Source: Frigididesulfovibrio sp031551885 (lineage in GTDB: Bacteria; Desulfobacterota; Desulfovibrionia; Desulfovibrionales; Desulfovibrionaceae). Taken from it: 21,585 bases of DNA. The stretch is from assembly GCA_031551885.1 (NCBI GenBank), contig JAVBMX010000084.1, positions 1-21,585 of the forward strand, in the 5' to 3' direction. The notes under the pieces were generated by a model, which was given only the letters and a program-made list of their open reading frames with translations, made no database searches and was not told the DNA's origin. A program made the translations under genes and the position numbers. Positions 7,328 through 15,611 of the stretch are shown in pieces (positions within the stretch are counted from its first letter, which is position 1; every line of letters begins with the position of its first letter).

Positions 7328-8223
7328 TAGGCTTGCCGTCTCCACAAGTTATAGAAGTTGAAAAATGCATACGGCCGCAGTGCGATCTCTTTTTCCAAAA
7401 GCCGCACGTATTCCGCGAGGTACGGGGCGTAACCGCCCGACTTGGGCCCGAGCCCGGCCGCCGGGCGGACCACGCCGGCCAAGCGCAGCAGTACCCGACA
7501 CGGCCCGGTACGTTCGGCGAAACATACAGCCATGGGCACACCACAAGCGGAAGCCAAACGGAAAGGCGCCACGGGGAAGGCGGCCGGGCTTCCCAGGAAC
7601 GGGATTTCCACGCCGGGGTCTTGCTCGTGCGTCAGTCTGTCGCCCATCATGCCCAACGATTCGCCGCGCAACAGAGCCTGGGTCATCAACATGACCGCCG
7701 TCGGCCCCTGCGAACCGTCGATGACGCTCATCCGTCCGAACCTCGCGGAGTGCTCGAATACGTGCAGATCCACGTCGCCGGCGTCACGAATCATCACGGC
7801 GTGCGCTTTGCCGGGCAGAATCCCGGCCAGCGCGGGCAAGGCAAGCTGCCAGCTTCCCACATGCGCGGTCAAAACAATGCAGCCGTCAGCGGCCAAATTG
7901 CGTAGCGCGCTTTCGTCCTCAGGCGCCGCCTCCAGGTACAGGCTTCCCCGAATTCCGGCCGCAGCCCTGTCCACCAAGGAAAAACCGAACTCAAGATTCA
8001 GGCGCAGCTGCCGGAGCCACAAGGCCGCGCCGCCCGCGTCGGGAAAGCGTAAACATAAATATTCCCGGCTCTTTGAACGGGCTTTTGTGGCGATCGTATA
8101 CCAGAGAACCACAAAAAATAAGGGTATATAAGCAACCCGAACCCCGCAGAGCCGAATGAGCCCGTAGAAAAAACGGTGCGCCCCCTCTCCGGCCAGGCTT
8201 TTCGAATCCCACGCTCGGCTCAC
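7327..8223 (-). CDS. LpxL/HtrB-like lysophospholipid/lipid A-type acyltransferase
   Basis: A 298-residue inner-membrane acyltransferase with one N-terminal membrane segment (about residues 29-46). It would move an acyl chain from ACP to a lipid or glycolipid acceptor. The family's HxxxxE/D catalytic motif appears as HVGSWQ (H121 to Q126), so the acidic partner is Gln. Other family landmarks are MIRDAGD, MMGDRL and a C-terminal FFNFYNLW. The start is a GTG at 8223, chosen because it forms a GTGA overlap with the glycosyltransferase stop and follows an AAGGAA site; the open frame runs on to 8337 without family similarity. Acyltransferases of this type are standard members of aryl-polyene clusters. 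Confidence 0.85.
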   Translation of the reverse strand: MSRAWDSKSLAGEGAHRFFYGLIRLCGVRVAYIPLFFVVLWYTIATKARSKSREYLCLRFPDAGGAALWLRQLRLNLEFGFSLVDRAAAGIRGSLYLEAAPEDESALRNLAADGCIVLTAHVGSWQLALPALAGILPGKAHAVMIRDAGDVDLHVFEHSARFGRMSVIDGSQGPTAVMLMTQALLRGESLGMMGDRLTHEQDPGVEIPFLGSPAAFPVAPFRLASACGVPMAVCFAERTGPCRVLLRLAGVVRPAAGLGPKSGGYAPYLAEYVRLLEKEIALRPYAFFNFYNLWRRQA

Positions 8224-9416
8224 GACCGTTCCTTCAGAGGAACGATGGAGCAGTGGACAAGCCACGCGCCGCCCCAGACCAGACTTCCCAGTATCAGAGC
8301 CCCCAACGGGGCGAACGACAACGAGCCGACAAGCCATTCCAAGAGCCGTTGCGTGGCCTCATGCCCGAGAGTTTGCCAGGACACTTCCGTCAAAAAGCGC
8401 CCATGGCGCACATAATGGCCAATCTCCACGCACAGCGCCGGTACAAAGGGGGGAATGCACAGCTGCCCGGCGGCCAGCGCCGTTGGTCTGTTCAGCCGGA
8501 ACCGGCTTGCCAGCCAGAGGGTCAAAAGCACATGTATCCCTATAAGGGGCAAAGCTCCTAGAACGAATCCCAAAGCAGCCGACAGCCCCAGGCTTCGGGG
8601 CGTGCGGCGCAGGCCGATCAGCAGCTTCAGCGAGGCCACCGGCCGCAACAGGCTGACTTGGCCGTTCCCGTCTTCCGCGATCCGCCTGCCGGGAATGGGC
8701 AAGGTTGAGCGGATGACCAGCCGCGTGTGCAGCAGGCTTATAAGCACATTGTCGTACAAAGCTCGGAAGTGGGAAATCCGTTCGCCGCCGGGGGGATAAT
8801 AGACGGAAATCCGGAGTTCTCCAATACAAAATCCGGCCCAGGCCGCCCGGACAAGCACCTCGACCTCAAAGCTGTAACGTCGTTCCGTGAATGTGAGCGA
8901 CTCCAGCAGAACCGTTGGGTAAGCCCGGAATCCGCTTTGCGTGTCGGCGAGGGGAAAGCCCGTTTCGAGTCGGACCCAGAAGTTGGAAAAAGCCCGCCCA
9001 AACCGGGAAGAGAAAGGTACATTCGGTCCCCCGAGATCCCGCTCCCCGATCCAGAGCCGCATGGGGTCTTCATGAATCTTCTCAACAAAGAGGGAAACGT
9101 CCGCCGGGCTGTGCTGGCCGTCGGCATCCAGGGTGACCACGTGCGTAAAGCCGTGCCGGGAAGCGAAGCGGGCCGCCGTCAACAGGGCCGCGCCCTTGCC
9201 TTGGTTGTCTTTGTGCCGCTCAAGGTACAGGCCTTGGGGTGCGTCCTCCGTATACGCGACAAAGGGAAGCTCGCCCCAGAGTTCGACATCCGTGCTCCCG
9301 TCGTCGACCACCAGCACATGGGGGGCATGCCCCAAAAGCTCACGGACCACGCCCGCCAGGCTTGTTCCATGGTTGTAAACCGGCACCACGACCAGAATGT
9401 GGATGTCGCCTCTCAT
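8220..9416 (-). CDS. Family 2 glycosyltransferase fused to a DUF2062 membrane domain
   Basis: A 398-residue two-domain protein. Residues 1-235 are a GT-A glycosyltransferase with VDDGS (37-41), the metal-binding DADGQH (97-102) and DTQSGFR (158-164), the pattern of polyprenyl-phosphate or lipid mannosyl/glucosyl transferases. Residues about 270-390 form a DUF2062 domain with several hydrophobic segments, which should anchor it in the inner membrane. The same fusion is known from aryl-polyene/xanthomonadin-type clusters, where a sugar may join polyene to lipid. It starts with an ATGA overlap with the radical SAM gene and ends with a GTGA overlap with the acyltransferase. The sugar donor cannot be told from the sequence. 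Confidence 0.88.
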   Translation of the reverse strand: MRGDIHILVVVPVYNHGTSLAGVVRELLGHAPHVLVVDDGSTDVELWGELPFVAYTEDAPQGLYLERHKDNQGKGAALLTAARFASRHGFTHVVTLDADGQHSPADVSLFVEKIHEDPMRLWIGERDLGGPNVPFSSRFGRAFSNFWVRLETGFPLADTQSGFRAYPTVLLESLTFTERRYSFEVEVLVRAAWAGFCIGELRISVYYPPGGERISHFRALYDNVLISLLHTRLVIRSTLPIPGRRIAEDGNGQVSLLRPVASLKLLIGLRRTPRSLGLSAALGFVLGALPLIGIHVLLTLWLASRFRLNRPTALAAGQLCIPPFVPALCVEIGHYVRHGRFLTEVSWQTLGHEATQRLLEWLVGSLSFAPLGALILGSLVWGGAWLVHCSIVPLKERS

Positions 9417-10777
9417 ACCCTTTTCTCTCGGGTTTTATGCATATGGACAAGGGAGTCCCAGAGAATGCCGCTGCCGCCCAAAGTCCGAGCCGCCTCAATA
9501 TGGGCCATGCCTTTTTCCGGGGGATAAAAAACCATGCGCCTGCCGGAAAGACTCTTACGCAGCAAGGCGTCGGCTTTGTCTCGAGGTATGTTCGGCGAAT
9601 GGTAAAATGCCGGCTGCAGACATGTCTCTTGCGCGGTGATTTGCCCTTCGGCGGCGGCCCGTTTGTACAAAGGCGTATGGGGATAGAGGCGGACCCCAAG
9701 AAAAGCGAAGACCACACTGTCCGAAAGAAAGGCGAGATTTTGAGCCCCCGCGCGCAGGCTTTGTTCGGTCTCTTCAGGCCCGCAAAAGATAATGTACAAA
9801 GCCGTAGGCAAATCCAAACCACGGCAACATTCCGCCGAGTGGACAACCGATGCGAAGTCGAAGTGCTTGCCCAGCCCCGCCAGGGTGGCGTCGGCCGAGG
9901 CGTCCGCGCCCAGTTCCAGGGCTTTCAAGCCCGTGGTTTTACACAACGCTAGGTCTTCTTTCCGCAGCCCGTGGGGCTGGAAAAAGGCCGTCCAGGGCAC
10001 ACGCACCCCGCGCCGGCTCATGGTTGCGACCAATTCAAGCCACGACCCGCCGGGATCGTTGAACACCGCATCGGTAAAGAACAGATCGGAAAATTGCGTC
10101 GTCCGCTGCAAAAAGAGGATTTCATCCACGACCTCTTCCGGGTCGCGGGAGCGCACGCGACGCCCCTCCAGCACCGGATACGAACAGTATGCGCAGCCGT
10201 GCGGACAGCCACGCTTGGTCTGGAGGCAAACCACGCCGGAACGCGCGGCGTAGAGCGCCCGCAGCGGACAGTCTTCCCACGACTTTCCCCAACTCGCCGT
10301 GGCGGAGGCCTCCCGGCGGGCAAGCACCCCTTTCGCCGGAGGGTCTCCAGCCTGAAGGGATTCCAACAACGAAAGAAAGGCCCGCTCACCTTCCCCGACG
10401 ATACCATAATCCGCGTCGCAGTGGGCCAGAACCGCCTCCGGCATCAGGGAAAAGCCCGGCCCTCCCAAAATCAGCGGAGCGTCGGTCCGTCGGCGCAGGT
10501 ACGTGCAGGTGTCGCGCAGGGCGTTCAGGCTCCAGTGGGCCGCAACGCTGAAGGAATCCACATTGTCGATGTTGCGCACGGAAATGCCGATGGCCTCGGG
10601 CTGAAAGTCGGCAATATCGGCGGCAATACCGGCCTGGAAATCCGGAGAAAAAAGGGCGTCGCGTACCCGAACCGGGTGCCCGGCGGCCGAGGTTGCGGCC
10701 GCCATGACCGAAAGCCCCAGCGGGTATACCGGGTAAGGCTCCGTCTCTGTGTTGACGGCCAGAAAAAGAACGCGCAT
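9413..10777 (-). CDS. B12-binding-domain radical SAM enzyme
   Basis: A 454-residue protein. Residues 1-140 look like the Rossmann-type cobalamin-binding domain (PVYPLGLSVMAAA, then LILGGPGFSLMPE and IVGEGERAFL). The cobalamin lower-ligand motif DxHxxG is absent, as in many class B members. The radical SAM core begins with CPHGCAYC: C191, C195 and C198 should bind the [4Fe-4S] cluster that cleaves SAM. Relatives do C-methylation, cyclisation or rearrangement of unactivated carbons. Such an enzyme is not part of a standard aryl-polyene set, but similar ones occur in the gene clusters proposed for ladderane lipids. The ATG at 10777 overlaps the thioesterase stop (TGATG) behind an AAGGAT site. 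Confidence 0.9.
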   Translation of the reverse strand: MRVLFLAVNTETEPYPVYPLGLSVMAAATSAAGHPVRVRDALFSPDFQAGIAADIADFQPEAIGISVRNIDNVDSFSVAAHWSLNALRDTCTYLRRRTDAPLILGGPGFSLMPEAVLAHCDADYGIVGEGERAFLSLLESLQAGDPPAKGVLARREASATASWGKSWEDCPLRALYAARSGVVCLQTKRGCPHGCAYCSYPVLEGRRVRSRDPEEVVDEILFLQRTTQFSDLFFTDAVFNDPGGSWLELVATMSRRGVRVPWTAFFQPHGLRKEDLALCKTTGLKALELGADASADATLAGLGKHFDFASVVHSAECCRGLDLPTALYIIFCGPEETEQSLRAGAQNLAFLSDSVVFAFLGVRLYPHTPLYKRAAAEGQITAQETCLQPAFYHSPNIPRDKADALLRKSLSGRRMVFYPPEKGMAHIEAARTLGGSGILWDSLVHMHKTREKRV

Positions 10778-11244
10778 CAGCCTATCCTTCCCGCCCGCCA
10801 TTCGCGGCAGAAATTCTCGAAAAAGTCCGGCCGGGCCATGAGCAGCGTGCCCTCAAACGTCACAAAGAGTTGGACCGTCCAGCCCTGGGTCAGAACCGCG
10901 TCGTTTTCGTCGCGGATGGAATACGACATGTTCAGGCGGGCCGCTTCGTCCCAATGCAGGGAGGCCGTGATCCAACACGGCATCGCAAACCGCAGCGGCG
11001 CGACGTAGTCAAGGTGCATGTGCTTGATCGGAACGGCCACCCCGTTTTCCCGGCAGGTCATGTAGCCGATGCCGTACCTGTCCCCAAGCGCGACGCGGGC
11101 GTCTTCGAGATAGCTCGCATACCTGCCGTGCCACATTATTCCGAGGGGGTCGACCTCCTCAAAGCGACAGGTTCGTTCCACCGTGTGGGACAAAGGGGTT
11201 GGCTCGCCGGGGTGCCGCCGAAAATAGGGGGGATGCTTCAACAT
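10777..11244 (-). CDS. Hotdog-fold acyl thioesterase (4HBT family; ApeK-like)
   Basis: A 155-residue thioesterase expected to release or proofread acyl chains from ACP or CoA. The 4-hydroxybenzoyl-CoA thioesterase motif is clear: FEEVDPLGIMWHGRYASYLE, with D32 as the likely catalytic acid and G40 at the helix start. The ATG at 11244 is preferred because GGAAGC lies about 6 bases ahead; an ATG two codons earlier (11250) is possible. It overlaps the small dehydratase by 7 bases. The open frame extends to 11313, but those residues are antisense-like and unlike the family. Aryl-polyene clusters carry one such enzyme. Confidence 0.88.
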   Translation of the reverse strand: MLKHPPYFRRHPGEPTPLSHTVERTCRFEEVDPLGIMWHGRYASYLEDARVALGDRYGIGYMTCRENGVAVPIKHMHLDYVAPLRFAMPCWITASLHWDEAARLNMSYSIRDENDAVLTQGWTVQLFVTFEGTLLMARPDFFENFCREWRAGRIG

Positions 11245-11606
11245 ACGCATGCTTCCAAGCAAAGGACCATTCGGGCGCACCACTCGTCGCCCACACGCAG
11301 GTCGCAGGACCATTTTCCCGCCTTGTCCGAAGGTGTCGCCGTTACGGTAACCGCTTCTTCCGGCCGGATGGGGCGTAGAAATTTACAGCGTGAGATTTCG
11401 GTAAGAGCAAAGCATCCGGCTCCGCCGGCGGTCAGTTCCGCCATAAGAATCTGCACGATGCCGGGCAGCACCGGATTGTCCGGAAAATGCCCTTGGAACC
11501 CTCGAAACGTGGGAGAAAAGCAAAAGACCGCCGTCATGCCCCCGTCCCGCCCTTTCTCCGGTGGGACCGACAACGAGGCCTGCACGTCCGCTCTCAAGTC
11601 GGTCAT
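11238..11606 (-). CDS. FabZ/FabA-type small dehydratase (ApeI-like), catalytic acid apparently missing
   Basis: A 122-residue hotdog protein with the dehydratase block GHFPDNPVLPG; H40 matches the catalytic histidine of FabZ. In E. coli FabZ a glutamate lies 14 residues after this histidine; here that position is Leu54 (PGIVQILMAEL), with the nearest acid at Glu57. It may be a structural partner of the second dehydratase, or use a shifted residue. The ATG at 11606 overlaps the DUF3261 stop (ATGA) and follows AGGGAGA. The expected role is dehydration of 3-hydroxyacyl-ACP during polyene formation. Confidence 0.82.
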   Translation of the reverse strand: MTDLRADVQASLSVPPEKGRDGGMTAVFCFSPTFRGFQGHFPDNPVLPGIVQILMAELTAGGAGCFALTEISRCKFLRPIRPEEAVTVTATPSDKAGKWSCDLRVGDEWCARMVLCLEACVC

Positions 11607-12097
11607 GGCGCATTCTCCCTGACGGTGGTCACAGACACCGTAAATTTTTTCTCGCGAAGAGTCACGCATTCCGGCGCGCCGCTTGGGTCATAGGCGATGG
11701 TCACATCGGAACAGGCATCCGCTCCGGATGAGGCGCCGGCGGGGCATTCAAAAAAAATGCGGCGGATGGAGGCGGACGTCGTATCCACCGCGCCGGGGAT
11801 CCGCGCAAAGGAGGGATGCACCCGGTGCAGCGCATACCCATGAGGGGTCACGGTCATGTCGAACAGCGTCAGGCCCACGCCCTGCAGGCCGACTGCCCGC
11901 AAGCGGTTGTTTTGTTCGTCTTTTTCCATCAGACCGGTGAACGTGAAGGGCGAATGCCCGGCAACGGACACCGAGACCACATGGCGCAGGCGCACCGCGT
12001 GTTCCATTTTTTGCGCCGGCACAAGCGGGTGGCTGGTTGCGCAAGCTGTGCAGCTCCAAGAGAAGAGGAGTATCCAACAGAACACCGCGTATCTCAT
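11603..12097 (-). CDS. DUF3261 outer-membrane-type lipoprotein (ApeN-like)
   Basis: A 164-residue protein with a lipoprotein signal peptide (MRYAVFCWILLFSW, then a lipobox most likely at CTA|C19). The body has LFDMTVTPHGYALHRVHPS and IRRIFF blocks that I recognise as DUF3261-like. DUF3261 proteins are hallmark members of aryl-polyene clusters, next to the MMPL exporter and LolA, and are thought to help pass the product to the outer membrane. That gene order is kept here: LolA, MMPL, DUF3261. The ATG at 12097 overlaps the exporter stop as ATGA. Confidence 0.82.
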   Translation of the reverse strand: MRYAVFCWILLFSWSCTACATSHPLVPAQKMEHAVRLRHVVSVSVAGHSPFTFTGLMEKDEQNNRLRAVGLQGVGLTLFDMTVTPHGYALHRVHPSFARIPGAVDTTSASIRRIFFECPAGASSGADACSDVTIAYDPSGAPECVTLREKKFTVSVTTVRENAP

Positions 12098-14487
12098 GCT
12101 TGTTTTCCTCTGCCGGAAAACAAAGGGGAAGGCAGTACCCATAAAGCCGCCGCGCACGCCGTAGCGAGGCCGATGCCGACGGTGGCGCCCAGAGAAAACA
12201 ACGCCGGGTGCCGGGCCAGCACAAGGCTGCCGAACCCGATGCAGGAACTCGCAGCACAAAGGAACACGGCGCGTTTCGTACTTTTTTCATGCGTCTGCCC
12301 CACGGCAAAGACCATAAAGATGCCGTAATTCATGGACAACCCCAGAACAAGGGGAATGCCGGCCGCATGAAAGAAGTTCATCCCTTGGGGCTGCAAAGCC
12401 AAAAACACGGCAACCGACGCAAGGGCCGTTCCCGTCGGGAACAAGGCGGCGGCAATCAGTCGCGGTTTACGAATCACCATCCAAACCATGGGCAGAACCA
12501 GAGCCAGGGTGATCAACCCGATCCGGACCATATCCGCACTCAGAGCCTCAGACAATTCCGTACGAAACTCGGCGGCCCGCAGGGAGACGCCGCCCAACTC
12601 CTTGAGCTGTCGGCGCACCGCCTCGGTAGGCTCATAGGAAGCGGGAACAAAAATATACGCCGCCCAGCCGTTGGATGTTTCCGAAAGCATCTGCCGACGG
12701 GCAAACTCCGCCCCCGGCGGCTGGAGGCTCGGGTCGCTCCCCTCCGTGATTATCCGCAAAAAGGGGCTAAAGGCTTCCGGCGCAAATCCGGATTGCTTTG
12801 CAGCCCGCTCCAGGACGGGACGCAGAGCGGCCTCTCGTTCACTCCAGAATTCCCGCCAGAGCCGGATCCGTTCCTGTCGCCTCTCCTGCGAAGGCAAAAA
12901 CAGAGCCGGGCTGAGGGTATATTCCGGCTTGGCGCCCAAGCGCGGGTCGTTTAACGCGTCATCCAGGCGTTCGGCTTTACGCAGGACCGCCTCTTCACTG
13001 TCGCCGGGTAGAGAGAAAAAGGCTTTTTCACCGTTTTCCGCCCAAATGCGCAGAAAGGCCGCTTCGTCTTCCGCCATGGCCGCCGTGGTCGCGCTCAATG
13101 CGCGCAGGTCGCCGTTAAAGTGCAGGTGCCCTGCAAGACCCAAGAATAAGAGCACCGGCAGGGCCGATACCGCCCAAATGCCCGCCCCGGGGCGCATAAC
13201 GCTTCGCGGGCGATTTCCTTCTCCAACCGGTTCGGGGATGGGGTCGGTCTTTCGGGCGAGGGAGAGGGGCAGAATGAACATGGCATAGAGCAAAGCCACG
13301 CCGAGGCCTATGAGGGAAAACACGGTCGTATGCGTGATCAAAGGCACCGTGGAAAACAGCAGCGCCCCAAAAGCCGCGCAGGTGGTCATGGAGCTCGCCA
13401 GCAGCGGTCGCTCTATCCGGACCACGGCCCCGGCCACGTCGTCGGGGCTTGCCTTGATGGCGGCATGCACAAGCAGGGCATAGTCGATGCTTATGCCCAG
13501 CAGCACCGCCCCGAACCCAAGAACGATGCCGGAAAGTTCACCAAGAAGAAGACCGCTCCCCCACACCGCGCAGACAAGAGCGAAAACGGGGGCCAACGCC
13601 ACCTGCACCGCTCCCCTCCGAACAAGAAACACCAACAGAATGCTCAGCCCCACAAACGAGGCGGGCAACACCCGGTGTAAATCGTCCTTGATGATTTCGG
13701 CATTGACGGCGGAATGGCGGTACCCGCCGGTCACAAGCGCGTTCGTGCCCGCCGGTAAGGTTTTGAGCGCTTCTTCCGCCCGGGCCATGACTTTTGCCGA
13801 AGCGGCGGAATCACTCATAGAAGCGTAAGGCGCCGCGCTCACCAGAACGTATTTGCCGTCTCCGCTGAGCAGTTGTCCTTGCTCCAGACGCATGCTGAAT
13901 GGAACGGCGCGCCCTTCAAACACCAGCCGGCTGAGGTTCAGTGGATCGCGGCCGGCGGCGGTGCGCAGGCCGATCCCGGTCGGCGAGAGCAGTCTGCGTT
14001 TGGTGGCTGCTACGGCTTGAACAACGGCCTCTTCGCGCAGCTCGAGACGCTCAAGCTTGTGCGTCTCGAGAAGAAAGGGCAGGGCTGCGGTAAAACCCCC
14101 GGCGGGGTCGGTCATGTTTTCCGCCCCGTTCCCCACCCAGCGAAATTCCGGCCCCCGCAGGGCGGCCTCAAGCCGACGGGCAAGGGCGATCGGCTGATCG
14201 CCCCCAACGGTAAAAAAGAGCCGCCGCATGAAGGGCGCGCTGGAAAGCGCCTGGTACTGCGCCTCGAGCTCAACAGGTTTTCGGGGGATCAAAAGCGTGA
14301 GATTCTCGCTGGCCGTCACCCGAAAAAAACTTACTGTAGCGAGGCACAGCAGAAGAAAGGCGCCGGCCAATACTCGACGCCGCACGGGAAGCAACAGGCG
14401 TAGAATTCGAAACGCGGGCGTCTGCTCCTGGGGAGACGTTTCCGCAAGCCGGGGATGCTGGGAGGGAACAGGGGGCGTGGAAGTCAT
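12094..14487 (-). CDS. MMPL/RND-family lipid exporter (ApeM-like)
   Basis: A 797-residue inner-membrane transporter with two repeated halves. Each half has one N-terminal helix (about 38-57, then again near 430-450), a large periplasmic domain, and a bundle of about five helices. The two intramembrane motifs are LGISIDYALLVHA in the first half and LGLSMNYGIFMVF in the second; the first keeps the Asp usually tied to proton coupling, the second has Asn in the matching place. It should move the finished polyene or lipid out of the inner membrane. The gene overlaps LolA upstream and DUF3261 downstream (both ATGA), forming one export block. Confidence 0.93.
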   Translation of the reverse strand: MTSTPPVPSQHPRLAETSPQEQTPAFRILRLLLPVRRRVLAGAFLLLCLATVSFFRVTASENLTLLIPRKPVELEAQYQALSSAPFMRRLFFTVGGDQPIALARRLEAALRGPEFRWVGNGAENMTDPAGGFTAALPFLLETHKLERLELREEAVVQAVAATKRRLLSPTGIGLRTAAGRDPLNLSRLVFEGRAVPFSMRLEQGQLLSGDGKYVLVSAAPYASMSDSAASAKVMARAEEALKTLPAGTNALVTGGYRHSAVNAEIIKDDLHRVLPASFVGLSILLVFLVRRGAVQVALAPVFALVCAVWGSGLLLGELSGIVLGFGAVLLGISIDYALLVHAAIKASPDDVAGAVVRIERPLLASSMTTCAAFGALLFSTVPLITHTTVFSLIGLGVALLYAMFILPLSLARKTDPIPEPVGEGNRPRSVMRPGAGIWAVSALPVLLFLGLAGHLHFNGDLRALSATTAAMAEDEAAFLRIWAENGEKAFFSLPGDSEEAVLRKAERLDDALNDPRLGAKPEYTLSPALFLPSQERRQERIRLWREFWSEREAALRPVLERAAKQSGFAPEAFSPFLRIITEGSDPSLQPPGAEFARRQMLSETSNGWAAYIFVPASYEPTEAVRRQLKELGGVSLRAAEFRTELSEALSADMVRIGLITLALVLPMVWMVIRKPRLIAAALFPTGTALASVAVFLALQPQGMNFFHAAGIPLVLGLSMNYGIFMVFAVGQTHEKSTKRAVFLCAASSCIGFGSLVLARHPALFSLGATVGIGLATACAAALWVLPSPLFSGRGKQA

Positions 14488-15122
14488 CGCGTGGGTCGGG
14501 TGAAGTCCGCCTCGGTCAGGGGCGCGTTGACGACCACGTTGTGGAAGCGGATTTCCGTCTTCCCGCCGGAGGCTTCCTGCAAAACAAGCGTCCGGGCCGT
14601 GCCGTCGTCCGCGAAGGTAAAAACCATGGAGGCCACAACGGAAGCGAGGGTGGCGTCTTTGGGCACCAGTTTCAGCACCAGGGGAGAGACCGAAAGGACG
14701 GAAACGTCATAAGCTTCCCGCACTGTGGCCACGGAAAATTCCACCCACCCGGATATTCCGGCTCGGAACGAACGAACCGCCGGTTCCTGGTCGGGGCGCA
14801 GCTGCCTAACGCCCGCGCGCTCATCCCAAGCCAACCCTTTTTCGTTGTAGAAGGCGAACCCCTCCGCATACGGTGCCGTATACCCCCAGAGCAGGTTGCC
14901 CGGCTTCTGAAAAAGCAGGCGTCCCGTGGAGGTTACCGGCGCGTCGAACAAAGGAATGTGGGAAATCTGCTCGAAGTCGGCCCGTAAAGAACGCAAGCCC
15001 TGCGTCTTTTGTTCCAAGGCACGCAAGGCGGCATCGGCCTCTCCCACCGTGGGCTCGGCAAAGGCCGACGCGCAGGCCGGAAGGAAAAAAAGCAAAGCAA
15101 ACAGAGCCGACAGCACTCTCAT
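14484..15122 (-). CDS. LolA-like outer-membrane lipoprotein carrier (ApeL-like)
   Basis: A 212-residue periplasmic protein with a signal peptide (MRVLSALFALLFFLPACASA, cleavage likely after AFA at 22). The LolA core is visible: a SLRADFEQ helix, then TGRLLFQKPGNLLWGYTAP, the strand pattern that forms the hydrophobic cavity. LPAC could be read as a lipobox, but the AFA|EP site fits a soluble carrier better. A pathway-specific LolA is a constant part of aryl-polyene clusters and should shuttle the product across the periplasm. The ATG at 15122 overlaps the dehydratase stop (ATGA); the frame is open to 15173 without a fitting earlier start. Confidence 0.9.
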   Translation of the reverse strand: MRVLSALFALLFFLPACASAFAEPTVGEADAALRALEQKTQGLRSLRADFEQISHIPLFDAPVTSTGRLLFQKPGNLLWGYTAPYAEGFAFYNEKGLAWDERAGVRQLRPDQEPAVRSFRAGISGWVEFSVATVREAYDVSVLSVSPLVLKLVPKDATLASVVASMVFTFADDGTARTLVLQEASGGKTEIRFHNVVVNAPLTEADFTRPTR

Positions 15123-15562
15123 ATCATTCCCTCGGCAAAAACGAACACCTTCAGCTTGCCGGAAGCCAGCCATCGCTCCCCGGCATGAATCGACGCCTCA
15201 ACAAGGGAGACCCCCCCCACCTCCGCACTACGGACCGTGCGTATTCGGAGTAGATCGCCTTTTTGGGCCGGCTCGGTAACTGTAAAGTCTTGCACCGCCG
15301 CCAAAAAGCCTAGAAGCGGAGTCTCTCCCCGCCGCCGCCGCGACCAACCGAAACCCGCTCCGGCACACTGGGCTGCGAGTTCTACGAAGCCGCAGGGTTC
15401 AATATTTCCCTGACTGTTCAGCAGGATATACCCATCCCGGAGCAACACTTCCGCCTCGGCGGCATCGTCCGTAGCCCGAACCAGATGGTCGATGCACAGC
15501 ATGGGACGGGCGTGCGGCAACAGCAGCTCGGCAGCAATCGGGAAAGAAAACTTTTCGGGCAT
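15119..15562 (-). CDS. 3-hydroxyacyl-ACP dehydratase (ApeP-like hotdog)
   Basis: A 147-residue hotdog protein. The opening LLLPHARPMLCIDHLV (H17) and the central helix EPCGFVELAAQCAG (E61) match the ApeP branch of FabZ-like dehydratases. With the small dehydratase it would form the double bonds of a polyene. Unlike the small one it keeps both the histidine and the glutamate. The ATG at 15562 sits 12 bases beyond a strong hairpin and has no good ribosome-binding site of its own. Earlier in-frame starts would run through the hairpin and into the preceding lipoprotein gene. Confidence 0.85.
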   Translation of the reverse strand: MPEKFSFPIAAELLLPHARPMLCIDHLVRATDDAAEAEVLLRDGYILLNSQGNIEPCGFVELAAQCAGAGFGWSRRRRGETPLLGFLAAVQDFTVTEPAQKGDLLRIRTVRSAEVGGVSLVEASIHAGERWLASGKLKVFVFAEGMI

Positions 15563-15574
15563 AGCGTAATAGAG

Positions 15575-15605
15575 TAGATCCCTACGCGAATCGCGTAGGG
15601 ATCTA
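15575..15605. promoter_or_regulatory. Perfect 31-base hairpin inside the operon
   Basis: TAGATCCCTACGCGA (15575-15589) and its exact reverse complement (15591-15605) flank a single base. It lies in the 49-base gap between the second lipoprotein gene and the ApeP-like dehydratase, the largest gap of the operon. On the transcribed strand it is followed by CTCTATTACG, with no T-run, so it is not a standard terminator. It may protect the upstream message, mask the dehydratase start region, or partly stop transcription. Which of these applies cannot be told from sequence. Confidence 0.7.
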
Positions 15606-15611
15606 TTGTTT

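Noticed and set aside
8727..9527. 266-codon plus-strand frame, and similar ones at 6049-6765 and 9971-11008
   Set aside because: All are shadows of high-GC minus-strand genes (glycosyltransferase, ketosynthase, radical SAM); no ribosome-binding sites or family motifs.
15575..15605. Intrinsic terminator for the preceding lipoprotein gene
   Set aside because: The hairpin is strong but no T-run follows on the transcribed strand, and the next gene starts 12 bases later in the same direction.
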